A stretch of 21,310 bases of DNA from Pelomonas sp052436255 (GCA_052436255.1 JBQVNP010000091.1:1-21310), one strand, 5' to 3'. Shown: positions 7,271 to 14,228, counted from the first letter of the stretch. The notes: generated by a model not told the origin, from the letters alone. Numbers and translations: made by a program.

Positions 7271-8830
7271 TCAGCCATGCGCGGCCGCCGCGCCAACGTC
7301 GCCGCGCCGGATGGCGGCCGCACGCTCGCTCACCACCTGCCGCTCCGCCGGGCTCAGGCGCGCCACGTTCTTCACCTGCAGCGCCATGCGCGGGTTGCCG
7401 ACCAGCAGCGCCTCATGACGCATCAGGAAGTCCCAGTACAGCGTCGTGAAAGGGCAGGCGTGCTCGCCGCTGCGCACGGCGGGGTCGTAGCGACAACCCC
7501 TGCAGTGCGGGCTCATGCGCTGGATGTATTTGCCGGTGGCGACATACGGCTTGCTGCCCATCAGGCCGCCATCGGCGTACTGGCTCATGCCCAGCGTGTT
7601 GGGCAGCTCCACCCATTCCACCGCGTCGACGTAAACGGCCAGATACCAGGCATGCACCTGCTGCGGCCGCACGCCCAGCATCAGCGCGTACAGCCCGGTC
7701 ACCATCAGCCGCTGGATGTGGTTGGCATAGCCATGCGTCAGCGTCTGGGTCAGCGCGTCGCGCAGGCAGGCCATGTCGGTGGCAGCCGTCCAGTACCAGG
7801 CCGGCAGCTCTTCATGGGCGTCGAGCGCATTGCCATCGGCATAGCGCGGCATGCGCGTCCAGTAGATGCCGCGCACATACTCGCGCCAGCCAAGGATCTG
7901 CCTGATGAAACCCTCCACGCTGGCCAGCGGCGCGTGACCATCGCGCCAGGCTGCCTCGGCCGCGGCGACCACCTCGCGCGGGTTCAGCAACTTCAGGTTG
8001 AGGGCGGCAGAAAGATGCGAGTGGTAGAGCCAGGGATCGCCGGGCCACATCGCGTCCTGGTAGCGCCCGAAGCTGGGCAGGCGCTCACGGGTGAAGGCGG
8101 CCAGGGCGTCCAGCGCCTGGGCCCGCGTCACCGGCCAGGCGAAGCTGTCCAGCCGGCCGGGGTGCGCGGCAAACCGCACGTTGACCAGCGCGATCACCTC
8201 GCGGGTCACGGCATCGGGCTCGAAGCCCGCGCGCGCTGGTACGAAGCCCGGCCCGGCGGGGCCGAACGTCGCGCGGTTGTCGGCATCGAAATTCCACTGG
8301 CCGCCGATTGGCTTGCCGTCCTCCATCAGCACCTGATGACGTCGGCGCTGCTCGCGGTAGAAGAACTCCATGCGCAGCGATTTACGGCCCTTGGCATACG
8401 CAGAAAACTCGCGCACGGTCACGAGAAAGTGCCGATCCTCGCGGATGTCGAGCGGCAGCCCACTCGTCTCGGCCACCGCCTTAACGGCCTGCAGCACACG
8501 CCAGTCACCGGGGGCGGTCATCACCAGGCAGGCCGGCCGCAGCCGCGCGATGTCGGCCTGCAGCTGCGCGGCCAGCGTGCCCTGGTTGCCGGCGTCGCCC
8601 AGCCGCGTGTAGTGCAGCGGTCGCCGCGCCTGCTGCAAGGCCAGCGCGAAGTGGCGCATGGCCGCCAGGAAAAGCGCCGTGCGCGGCTTGCTGGACCAGA
8701 CGTGGGTGGATTCCTCGGCCACCTCGGCCATCCAGACGGCGTCGCTGTCGGCGTCAAAACCGTCGAAGCCCGAGGCGTCGAGATCGAGCTGGTCGCCCAG
8801 CACGATGACGAGGTTACGCATGTCAGGCAT
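7271..8830 (-). CDS. Iron-sulfur bacterial cryptochrome/photolyase (PhrB/CryB group)
   Basis: A 519-residue FeS-BCP-type flavoprotein. The opening NLVIVLGDQLD and WSSKPRTALFLAAMRHFA form the N-terminal antenna domain; the helical FAD domain includes QILGWREYVRGIYW, HIQRLMVTG and VEWVELPNTLGMSQYADGG. The four cluster cysteines typical of the group are present: C355 (TDMACLRDAL), C443 and C446 (SPHCRGC), and C459 (EHACPF). Characterised members repair (6-4) photoproducts with FAD, a ribityllumazine antenna and a 4Fe-4S cluster, or act as light sensors. Where relatives carry a His-His pair before IQRLM, this protein has N370-H371, which may matter for catalysis. An AAGGG lies about 9 bases before the ATG. 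Its start overlaps the DUF2256 stop by 8 bp. Plain CPD photolyase is excluded by the cysteines. Confidence 0.93.
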   Translation of the reverse strand: MPDMRNLVIVLGDQLDLDASGFDGFDADSDAVWMAEVAEESTHVWSSKPRTALFLAAMRHFALALQQARRPLHYTRLGDAGNQGTLAAQLQADIARLRPACLVMTAPGDWRVLQAVKAVAETSGLPLDIREDRHFLVTVREFSAYAKGRKSLRMEFFYREQRRRHQVLMEDGKPIGGQWNFDADNRATFGPAGPGFVPARAGFEPDAVTREVIALVNVRFAAHPGRLDSFAWPVTRAQALDALAAFTRERLPSFGRYQDAMWPGDPWLYHSHLSAALNLKLLNPREVVAAAEAAWRDGHAPLASVEGFIRQILGWREYVRGIYWTRMPRYADGNALDAHEELPAWYWTAATDMACLRDALTQTLTHGYANHIQRLMVTGLYALMLGVRPQQVHAWYLAVYVDAVEWVELPNTLGMSQYADGGLMGSKPYVATGKYIQRMSPHCRGCRYDPAVRSGEHACPFTTLYWDFLMRHEALLVGNPRMALQVKNVARLSPAERQVVSERAAAIRRGDVGAAAAHG

Positions 8831-8990
8831 GCGGCGGGCCCTTGCGCCGGCAGACGTCGGAGCAGTACTTCACCTCGGCCCAGCTCCTGGCCCAGCGCCG
8901 CCGCCAGGTCATTGCCAGACCGCAGCCCACGCAGGGTTTGGTCGGCAAGGCGGCCTTGTTGCCGCGAAAGCGCGTGCCGCCCGACGTCAC
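8823..8990 (-). CDS. DUF2256 small zinc-ribbon protein
   Basis: A 55-residue protein starting at a GTG (8988-8990); the only in-frame stop upstream is 12 bases before it, so this is the only usable start, with AGGA just ahead. The sequence matches the DUF2256 pattern: LPTKPCVGCG, then MTWRRRWARSWAEVKYCS, then DVCRRKG. Cysteines C20, C23, C43 and C47 form a likely zinc site. Proteins of this family are commonly encoded beside, or fused to, cryptochrome/photolyase-family proteins in proteobacteria; no biochemical role is established that I know of. The last codons overlap the photolyase start by 8 bp, so the two are probably translationally coupled. The gene is short enough to be missed by a length cut-off. 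Confidence 0.88.
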   Translation of the reverse strand: MTSGGTRFRGNKAALPTKPCVGCGLAMTWRRRWARSWAEVKYCSDVCRRKGPPHA

Positions 8991-9063
8991 GGTCCTGCCT
9001 CACCTCACAGCAGGCCGATGCCAGCGGCGCGCCGGCATGCCGCAGCAGCGCCGCGGACAGAGA

Positions 9064-10062
9064 CTAGGCCGACAGCCAGGCGCCCTCCACGCCGCAGCCA
9101 CCGAGGAAATCGCCGCAGACACCCAGGCCCTGCCCGGCGTCCCACCAGAACGATTCGGCCGGCTCGGCGCGGCGGGCCTGCGGCAGCGCATAGCGCCAGC
9201 GGTGCACGGTGCTGTGGAGCCATTCGACCCGGCCGCCGACTTGCTCGGCCAGTGCGGCACGCAGCTGCTGCGCCACCCAGTCGGGCGCTTGTTCGAGGTG
9301 CTGGCGACTCCAGCCCGCGCGCGCATGGGCCACCCAATGCGCCTGGCCCGGCACGCGCGCCCGGCCAGGGCGGGCATCGCTGCGCATCACCCAGGCCAGC
9401 GGTCCTGCAGCCGGCCGGGCCAGGTCCCAGCCGGGCGGCGCCGCGCCCGCAGTGGCGGCAACGCCCATCAGCGTCCAGCAGGGCTGCATGGGCGCCAGCG
9501 CGGCGCGCCGGGCCCATTCGCTTTGCAGTGGCGCCAGCAACGCCGCCGCCTGGGCCGGCGGCAGCGCCAGCACGACCAGATCGAAAGGCGCCCCTTGGCG
9601 CTGACCGCCCGCTTGGACCTGCCAGCCAAGCGGATTTGAGTGCAGGCCGTCAACGGCGCAGGGCCACGTAGCGGCCACGCCCCGCAGCAGGCGGCGGCAA
9701 AGCTCCGGCATGTCGGGCACGGGCACGTGAAAACGCGTGCCGGGGTCCAGCGGCGGGTCGCCAACGGCCAGGCGCGGCGACCACTCCGCCAGCCAGCCGG
9801 CTTGCACACCCCGTTCGACAAAAGCCTGGAAGGCCGCCGATTGCGCCGCCATGCCCAGCGCACCGTGGTCCAGGCGCGTCGTGCACGGCTGGCCGTCGAC
9901 GTCGACCCAGGCCATCCGGCGGGTGGCGAGGCGCCCGCCCGGCCCACGGGCCTTGTCGAACACATGGACAGCGTGGCCCGCCTGCACCAACGCCTGCGCG
10001 CAAGTCGCGCCGGCAATGCCCGCACCGATCACAGCAATCCGTCGAACCATCCCACTCACCAT
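9064..10062 (-). CDS. FAD/NAD(P)-dependent oxidoreductase, renalase-like
   Basis: A 332-residue flavoprotein. The N-terminal Rossmann dinucleotide motif IAVIGAGIAGATCAQAL is at residues 9-25, followed by the acidic residue after strand 2 (VFDKARG, D36) and the GG-doublet PGGRLATRR of amine-oxidase/renalase-type proteins. The C-terminal FAD-contact motif GVCGDFLGG with VEGAWLS is intact. The substrate is unknown: bacterial renalases oxidise misformed dihydronicotinamides, but relatives in light-regulated clusters have no proven role. The start at 10062 has AGGA eight bases upstream; a second in-frame ATG at 10050 is the alternative. It is the first gene of the leftward cluster with DUF2256 (73-bp gap) and photolyase, and is divergent from the MerR gene. 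Confidence 0.86.
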   Translation of the reverse strand: MVSGMVRRIAVIGAGIAGATCAQALVQAGHAVHVFDKARGPGGRLATRRMAWVDVDGQPCTTRLDHGALGMAAQSAAFQAFVERGVQAGWLAEWSPRLAVGDPPLDPGTRFHVPVPDMPELCRRLLRGVAATWPCAVDGLHSNPLGWQVQAGGQRQGAPFDLVVLALPPAQAAALLAPLQSEWARRAALAPMQPCWTLMGVAATAGAAPPGWDLARPAAGPLAWVMRSDARPGRARVPGQAHWVAHARAGWSRQHLEQAPDWVAQQLRAALAEQVGGRVEWLHSTVHRWRYALPQARRAEPAESFWWDAGQGLGVCGDFLGGCGVEGAWLSA

Positions 10063-10163
10063 GCACGAATCCTACTCATTACTGATTCAACCGCTGTTCA
10101 CCTGCGACTTTCCCCTTCTTTTTTGTCCAATAATCAGCGTCAAACCCGATTCATTGCCAGCAC
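10063..10163. promoter_or_regulatory. Divergent promoter region between the oxidoreductase and merR genes
   Basis: A 101-bp spacer noticeably richer in A/T than its surroundings must hold the promoters for both transcription units. A 6-bp inverted repeat, CTGATT (10082-10087) and AATCAG (10132-10137), flanks the central pyrimidine run and is a candidate operator boundary, but its 44-base spacing is wider than the usual 19-20 bp MerR promoter geometry. No convincing sigma-70 -35/-10 pair was found on either strand. The merR ATG has no visible SD. Confidence 0.45.
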
Positions 10164-11150
10164 ATGACCGAAACCACCTTCCACCGCAGCGGCGCCGTGG
10201 CCCGCATGTTGAGAATGCCCGTGGCGACGCTGCGCATCTGGGAGCGCCGCTATGCGCTGACACAGCCGGCGCTGTCGGCAAGCGGCCAGCGCCTCTATTC
10301 GGCGGATGATGTGCGCCGGCTGGCCCTGATCAAGCAGCTGACCGACTCGGGCCATGCCATTGGCAGCCTGGCGCCACTGGACATGGCGCAGCTGCAGCAG
10401 GTGGCGTCCACGCACGCGAATGCTCTGGCGGCCACGCAAAAGCCGGTGAGTGCAGCAGCCGTTGCCGGCCCACCTCGCGAGCCCCTTCGGCTGGTTGTGA
10501 TCGGTGCGGCACTGGGTGCGCGCTTGCGACGGCCGGCCCTGCTGCGCCGGCTGGGATCAGCGGTGGAATTGCTCGGTCCTTTCGATGACGCCGCACTGGC
10601 GGCTGAAGCCGTGGGCAACGCGGCGGCGGATGCCGTGCTGGCCCACCAGCCGCAGCTGCATGCCGGCTGGCAGGCCGCATTCGATGCCGCCGCCCCGGCA
10701 TTCGCGGCCCTGCCCAAGGCGGTGCTCTATCGCTATGCGGCCGACGCGGTCTGCGAAGCGCTGGCCGATGCAGGCACGCAGCTGCTGCGCGAGCCGCAGC
10801 CCGACGCCGCCGTGGCGCAGTGGCTGCAAGGCCTGGCGACGCAACCGCTGCAGCCCGCGAGGCAAACCGCTTCGCCGGGCGTCATGCCAGCACGGCGTTG
10901 GGACGACGCGGCGCTGGCCGACATCGCCGGGCTGTCATCGACCATGGCCTGCGAATGCCCCCGCCATGTGGCCGAGCTGCTGATGCAGCTGTCCCACTTC
11001 GAGGCCTACAGCGCAGACTGTGAACACCGCAGTCCGGCGGATGCGGCATTGCACGCCCACCTCAGGCGGGTCACTGCGACCTGTCGCGCGAGTTTTGAAT
11101 CGGCGCTGGAACACATCGCCCAACACGAGGGCCTGCTGCTGCCGCCATGA
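10164..11150 (+). CDS. MerR-family regulator with LitR/BluR-like C-terminal region
   Basis: A 328-residue protein. The N-terminal MerR winged-helix domain is at residues 5-70: FHRSGAVARMLRMPVATLRIWERRY with the wing SASGQRLYSADDVRRLALIKQL. Residues 107-225 look like a degenerate Rossmann-like domain starting LRLVVIGAALG and resembling the partner-binding region of LitR/CarH proteins, but no DxHxxG or ExHxxG cobalamin-ligand motif is present. Residues 247-325 (DIAGLSSTMACECPRHVAELL and HFEAYSADCEHRSPADAALH) form a conserved C-terminal segment recognised from Burkholderiales homologues, with cysteines at 263, 265, 286 and 307. It probably controls its own gene and the divergent photolyase cluster. 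The EAL gene follows 72 bp later. Whether it senses light, redox state or a partner cannot be read from the sequence. Confidence 0.88.
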   Translation: MTETTFHRSGAVARMLRMPVATLRIWERRYALTQPALSASGQRLYSADDVRRLALIKQLTDSGHAIGSLAPLDMAQLQQVASTHANALAATQKPVSAAAVAGPPREPLRLVVIGAALGARLRRPALLRRLGSAVELLGPFDDAALAAEAVGNAAADAVLAHQPQLHAGWQAAFDAAAPAFAALPKAVLYRYAADAVCEALADAGTQLLREPQPDAAVAQWLQGLATQPLQPARQTASPGVMPARRWDDAALADIAGLSSTMACECPRHVAELLMQLSHFEAYSADCEHRSPADAALHAHLRRVTATCRASFESALEHIAQHEGLLLPP

Positions 11151-11222
11151 CGCGGCGCACTCACCTCGGCTGCACGCGTGGGTAGGATGGCTGCAACGCC
11201 CAGACTCCCCGCAGAAACCGAC

Positions 11223-12038
11223 ATGAATACCAACCAGCCGCAGCCGTCAGATTTCATTCCGTTGGCCAGCGAATCGCCCGACGACTGCAGGGGCTGCGGT
11301 GCCGGGGACCGGCTGGGTTTCCAGTTCGACTACGCCTACCAGCCCATCGTCGACGTGGGCAACCGCAGCGTCTTTGCTCATGAGGCGCTGGTGCGTGGGC
11401 CCCAGGGCGAAGGGGCGATGTCCGTGCTGGCCCAGGTCAATGAGGCCAACCGCTACCGCTTCGACCAGGCCTGCCGCGTCAAGGCCATCAAGACAGCGGC
11501 GCAGTTGGGCGTGGCCGAACGCATCTCGATCAATTTCCTGCCGAACGCGGTCTACAAGCCCGAGGTGTGCATCCGCACGACGCTGGAGGCGGCGCGCACG
11601 CATGGCTTTCCGACCGAGCGCATCATCTTCGAGGTGACCGAGGGCGAACGTGTCGAGGACGGTCCGTGGCTGGCGTCGATCCTGCGCGAGTACCAGCGCT
11701 GCGGCTTCCTGACCGCCATCGACGACTTCGGGGCGGGCTATGCCGGCCTGACGCTGCTGGCCGATTTCAAACCCGACATCATCAAGCTCGACATGGCCTT
11801 GGTGCGCGGCGTGGATGCCAGCACATCGCGTCAGGCCATCGCGCGCGGCATGGTGCGCATCTGCCAGGAGCTGGACATCCAGGTCGTCGCCGAGGGCGTG
11901 GAGACGGCGAGCGAGCGCGACTTCTTCCTCGTCGAGGGCGTGACGCTGATGCAGGGCTATCTGTTTGGGCGGCCAATGTTCCGCGCCCACGTGACGGCCG
12001 ACGCCATCGGCTGGCCCGCCGCACCCGCCAGCGACTGA
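11223..12038 (+). CDS. Stand-alone EAL-domain cyclic-di-GMP phosphodiesterase
   Basis: A 271-residue protein consisting almost wholly of one EAL domain (about residues 33-258), which hydrolyses c-di-GMP to pGpG. The catalytic set appears complete: E54 (HEALVRG), N104 (SINFLPN), E137 (IFEVTEGE), D167-D168 (AIDDFGAGYAGL), K188 (DIIKLD), E224 (VVAEGVET) and Q244 (LMQGYL). A short N-terminus carries CRGC (C22, C25) instead of a BLUF or PAS sensor. No signal peptide or membrane segment is seen. Start chosen at ATG 11223 because the homologous region begins soon after; in-frame starts at GTG 11178 and ATG 11187 are possible and the SD is poor for all. It follows merR on the same strand, echoing the BluR/BluF neighbourhood. 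Confidence 0.9.
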   Translation: MNTNQPQPSDFIPLASESPDDCRGCGAGDRLGFQFDYAYQPIVDVGNRSVFAHEALVRGPQGEGAMSVLAQVNEANRYRFDQACRVKAIKTAAQLGVAERISINFLPNAVYKPEVCIRTTLEAARTHGFPTERIIFEVTEGERVEDGPWLASILREYQRCGFLTAIDDFGAGYAGLTLLADFKPDIIKLDMALVRGVDASTSRQAIARGMVRICQELDIQVVAEGVETASERDFFLVEGVTLMQGYLFGRPMFRAHVTADAIGWPAAPASD

Positions 12039-12108
12039 GCGCTCAAGCGCAGCTTGGCACCGGCGTCAAGGCCGCGAAGTCCGCAGCCTTGAGGATGCCA
12101 AGTCCGCA
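12039..12108 (+). promoter_or_regulatory. Nested-hairpin element downstream of the EAL gene
   Basis: Immediately after the EAL stop lies GCGC-TCAA-GCGC (12039-12050), then a larger nested structure. The outer stem is CTTGGCA (12053-12059) with TGCCAAG (12096-12102), the middle stem TCAAGGC (12066-12072) with GCCTTGA (12086-12092), and the apical stem GCG (12074-12076) with CGC (12082-12084) around loop AAGTC. The 9-mer AAGTCCGCA occurs twice (12077-12085 and 12100-12108). There is no T-run after it, so a standard intrinsic terminator is not supported. It may be a factor-assisted terminator, a REP-like element or a structured leader of the following gene. Confidence 0.5.
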
Positions 12109-12157
12109 CCCCTGACAAGAATCGCCCGCTTCAGACCCAACGGTCGAAAGGCAGGCG

Positions 12158-13249
12158 ATGACGAGCGTGATCCTGAGTGTCGCCATCGGCGTGATCTTCG
12201 TGTTCATGCTGTTCTCGCTCTTTCTTTCGGCGTCGCTGGAGGCGATTTCGGCCACGCTGAAGCTGCGCGGCCGTGCGCTCCGGGTGGCGCTGGCGCGGCT
12301 GATCGACGACCCCGACACGCCGGTGCAGCGCGGCGGCTTCGGCCTGATCGACCGCGCCGTCGCGCTGTGGGCCGGCCGCACAACTGCCGCGCCGGCCGCC
12401 GCCGCCGCACCGGCCGTGCTGCTCGCCGATGCCGTGGACGTCGACGCCCCCGAGCGCCATGAAGCCACGCTCGCCGACGGCGATCATCGCCCGCTCGACC
12501 CGGTGCGCTTCTTCGATGTGTTCTGCCACCCGCTGGTCGCCGGCGCCTCCGGCAAGAGCAGCCCGTCCTATGTGCCCGACGGCCACTTCACCAGCGCCTT
12601 GCTGCACACGCTGCTGCGCGACAAGCCCGAGGCCAGCATCGCTGCCGTGACCGAACGCGTCGCGCTGCTGCCGCCAGGGCCCGTGCGCACCGCCCTCGAA
12701 GGCGCGCTGCTGGACGCCCGCGGCGACTGGAACGCGCTGCGCGCCGGCATCGACCGCTGGTACGCCAACGCCATGAACCGGCTCAGCGGCGAGTACAAGC
12801 GCTTCAGCCAGCTGCTGACCTTCCTGCTCGGGCTGGGACTGGCGGCGAGCTTCAACATCGACGCCATCGCGCTGGCGCAGCAGCTCTATGCCGACCCGGC
12901 GCTGCGTGGCCAGCTGACGGCGCAGGCCGAGCAGTACATGGCCGCGCAAAAGGAGGCGCCGGTCGCCACCGCCTCGGCCCCCGTCTCGGGCGTGGACGCC
13001 GAGGCCCGCTACCGCCAGTCCGTCGACCAGTGGGTCAAGGCGCGCGACCTGCTGACGCGCACCGTGCCAGGCGCCTCCGCCGCAGCCGACATGCCGACGC
13101 TGGAGCGCGTGCGCCAGGGATGGCTGGGCTGGATGGTGACCGCGCTGGCCGGCATGCTCGGCGCCCCGTTCTGGTTTGACCTGTTGCAGAAGCTGACCAA
13201 CCTGCGCGGCACCGGGCCGAAGCCGGGCTCCGCGACGGACGGCAAGTGA
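12158..13249 (+). CDS. Uncharacterised three-helix membrane protein
   Basis: A 363-residue protein of unknown function. A hydrophobic segment at residues 4-26 (VILSVAIGVIFVFMLFSLF) leads into a basic amphipathic stretch. A long soluble region with an Ala-rich linker (76-90) and the segment FDVFCHPLVAG, then SPSYVPDGHFTSALL, follows. Hydrophobic segments recur at about 216-240 and 322-341, the latter ending in the characteristic APFWFDLLQKLTNLRG. The layout resembles a widespread family of hypothetical bacterial membrane proteins that I recognise only by style; it does not resemble a transporter or kinase. The ATG has AAGG eight bases upstream. The gap to the M15 peptidase gene is 8 bp and that gene's SD overlaps this stop codon, so the two form a unit. 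Confidence 0.8.
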   Translation: MTSVILSVAIGVIFVFMLFSLFLSASLEAISATLKLRGRALRVALARLIDDPDTPVQRGGFGLIDRAVALWAGRTTAAPAAAAAPAVLLADAVDVDAPERHEATLADGDHRPLDPVRFFDVFCHPLVAGASGKSSPSYVPDGHFTSALLHTLLRDKPEASIAAVTERVALLPPGPVRTALEGALLDARGDWNALRAGIDRWYANAMNRLSGEYKRFSQLLTFLLGLGLAASFNIDAIALAQQLYADPALRGQLTAQAEQYMAAQKEAPVATASAPVSGVDAEARYRQSVDQWVKARDLLTRTVPGASAAADMPTLERVRQGWLGWMVTALAGMLGAPFWFDLLQKLTNLRGTGPKPGSATDGK

Positions 13250-13257
13250 GGCCCGCC

Positions 13258-13716
13258 ATGACCACCCAGCTCAGCACCCATTTCTCGCTGGCGGAATTCA
13301 TCCGCTCCGACACCGCCCAGAAGTACCGGCTCGACAATACGCCGCCTGCCGAGATCCAGGCGCGCCTGCAAAGAACGGCCGAGCTGATGGAGGCGGTGCG
13401 CGAACTGCTGGGTGGCCGCTCCATCCGCATCAACAGCGGCTATCGCGGGCCTGCGGTCAACCAGGCCGTCGGAGGCGTCAACAGCAGCGCCCATACCCAG
13501 GGGTGGGCGGTCGATTTCGTTTGCCCCGACTTCGGCCCACCCTATGAGGTGTGCCGCAAGCTCGCGGACAGCGGGCTGTTGTTCGACCAGCTGATCCACG
13601 AATACGGCCGCTGGACTCACCTGTCGTTCGCGCCGACGATGCGCCGGCAGGCGTTGAGCATCGCGAGTGCGGCCCAGGGCTATGTCAAGGGCATCGTGCT
13701 GATCAAGACGGCCTAG
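13258..13716 (+). CDS. M15-type (D-Ala-D-Ala carboxypeptidase-like) zinc peptidase, cytoplasmic-form
   Basis: A 152-residue protein of the Peptidase_M15_3 type. It starts with the substrate-domain-like sequence LSTHFSLAEFIRSDTA, then INSGYRGPAVNQAVGG, and carries the zinc motif SAHTQGWAVDF (H79, D86) with the third ligand H121 in WTHLSF. Family members cut peptidoglycan stem peptides and include phage endolysins. There is no signal peptide, so access to the wall would need export, a holin-like partner or cell lysis. ATG 13258 has GAGG (13248-13251) at six bases, overlapping the preceding TGA; an in-frame GTG at 13246 is less likely. It is coupled to the membrane protein gene just upstream. 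No phage structural genes are nearby. Confidence 0.87.
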   Translation: MTTQLSTHFSLAEFIRSDTAQKYRLDNTPPAEIQARLQRTAELMEAVRELLGGRSIRINSGYRGPAVNQAVGGVNSSAHTQGWAVDFVCPDFGPPYEVCRKLADSGLLFDQLIHEYGRWTHLSFAPTMRRQALSIASAAQGYVKGIVLIKTA

Positions 13717-13836
13717 TCGGGCGACTCCAGGATCACACCCGCTTACGTCTGGGTGGCAGGGCCCGTCAACGGCGCCCGGCTGCCCACGTTGTCATGGCGT
13801 CCCAGGCCAGATTCCTGGCTGTGTAGGAGGCCCCTC

Positions 13837-14223
13837 ATGCTTCGTTCCTTCCTTGCCGCCCTGCTCACCGGCGCCGCGCTGCTCGGCGCTCCCGCCGCAC
13901 AAGCCGGCACCCAATGGTCCATCGGCATCAATGTGCCGGCCGCCGGTGTCGTCGTCTCCAACGGCTCGCGCTACTACATCGAACCGGCACCGGTCTACTA
14001 CGCACCGCCACCGGTCGTCTACCACGCGCCCCGCCACCACCACGTGCATCGCCATGTCTACGTACCGGCGCCGCGGGTGGTCTACCAGACGTCCTACCGC
14101 GGCGACCGTCGCTGGGACCGCCACGATGGTCACCGGCACGGGGACCGCGGCCACGGGCGCCGTGACCGCGACGACCATCGCTGGGACAGCGACCGCGACC
14201 ACGGCCCTCGCCGCAGTCACTGA
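13837..14223 (+). CDS. Secreted His/Arg/Asp/Tyr-rich small protein
   Basis: A 128-residue protein with a strong SD (TAGGAGG at 13824-13830, six-base spacing). The signal peptide spans residues 1-23 (LLGAPAAQA cleavage). The mature part has a short ordered region (GTQWSIGINVPAAGVVV), a Tyr/Pro repeat section (PVYYAPPPVVYHAP) at 51-65, a His cluster (RHHHVHRHVY) at 66-75, and a hydrophilic tail from about 88 made of Arg, Asp, His and Gly. Similar YYAPPPVVY proteins are common hypothetical envelope proteins in Burkholderiales. The His-rich tail could bind transition metals, but there is no direct evidence of function. It is probably monocistronic, ended by the terminator that follows. Confidence 0.88.
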   Translation: MLRSFLAALLTGAALLGAPAAQAGTQWSIGINVPAAGVVVSNGSRYYIEPAPVYYAPPPVVYHAPRHHHVHRHVYVPAPRVVYQTSYRGDRRWDRHDGHRHGDRGHGRRDRDDHRWDSDRDHGPRRSH

Positions 14224-14228
14224 GCGTC

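Noticed and set aside
7196..9067. Long rightward open frame opposite the photolyase, DUF2256 and part of the oxidoreductase region
   Set aside because: It mirrors high-GC codon bias of real leftward genes, has low-complexity Arg/Ala/His-rich translation and no recognisable domain, and spans several well-supported genes.
11178..11222. GTG 11178 or ATG 11187 as start of the EAL protein
   Set aside because: Not excluded, but neither has a well-spaced SD and the extra residues look like non-coding spacer; ATG 11223 is kept with uncertainty.
12039..12157. Cyclic-di-GMP riboswitch next to the EAL gene
   Set aside because: The nested stems do not show the conserved internal-loop and tetraloop-receptor sequences of GEMM riboswitches.
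13753..13836. Upstream GTG start for the His-rich secreted protein
   Set aside because: ATG 13837 has a near-perfect SD at good spacing and places the signal peptide at the N-terminus.
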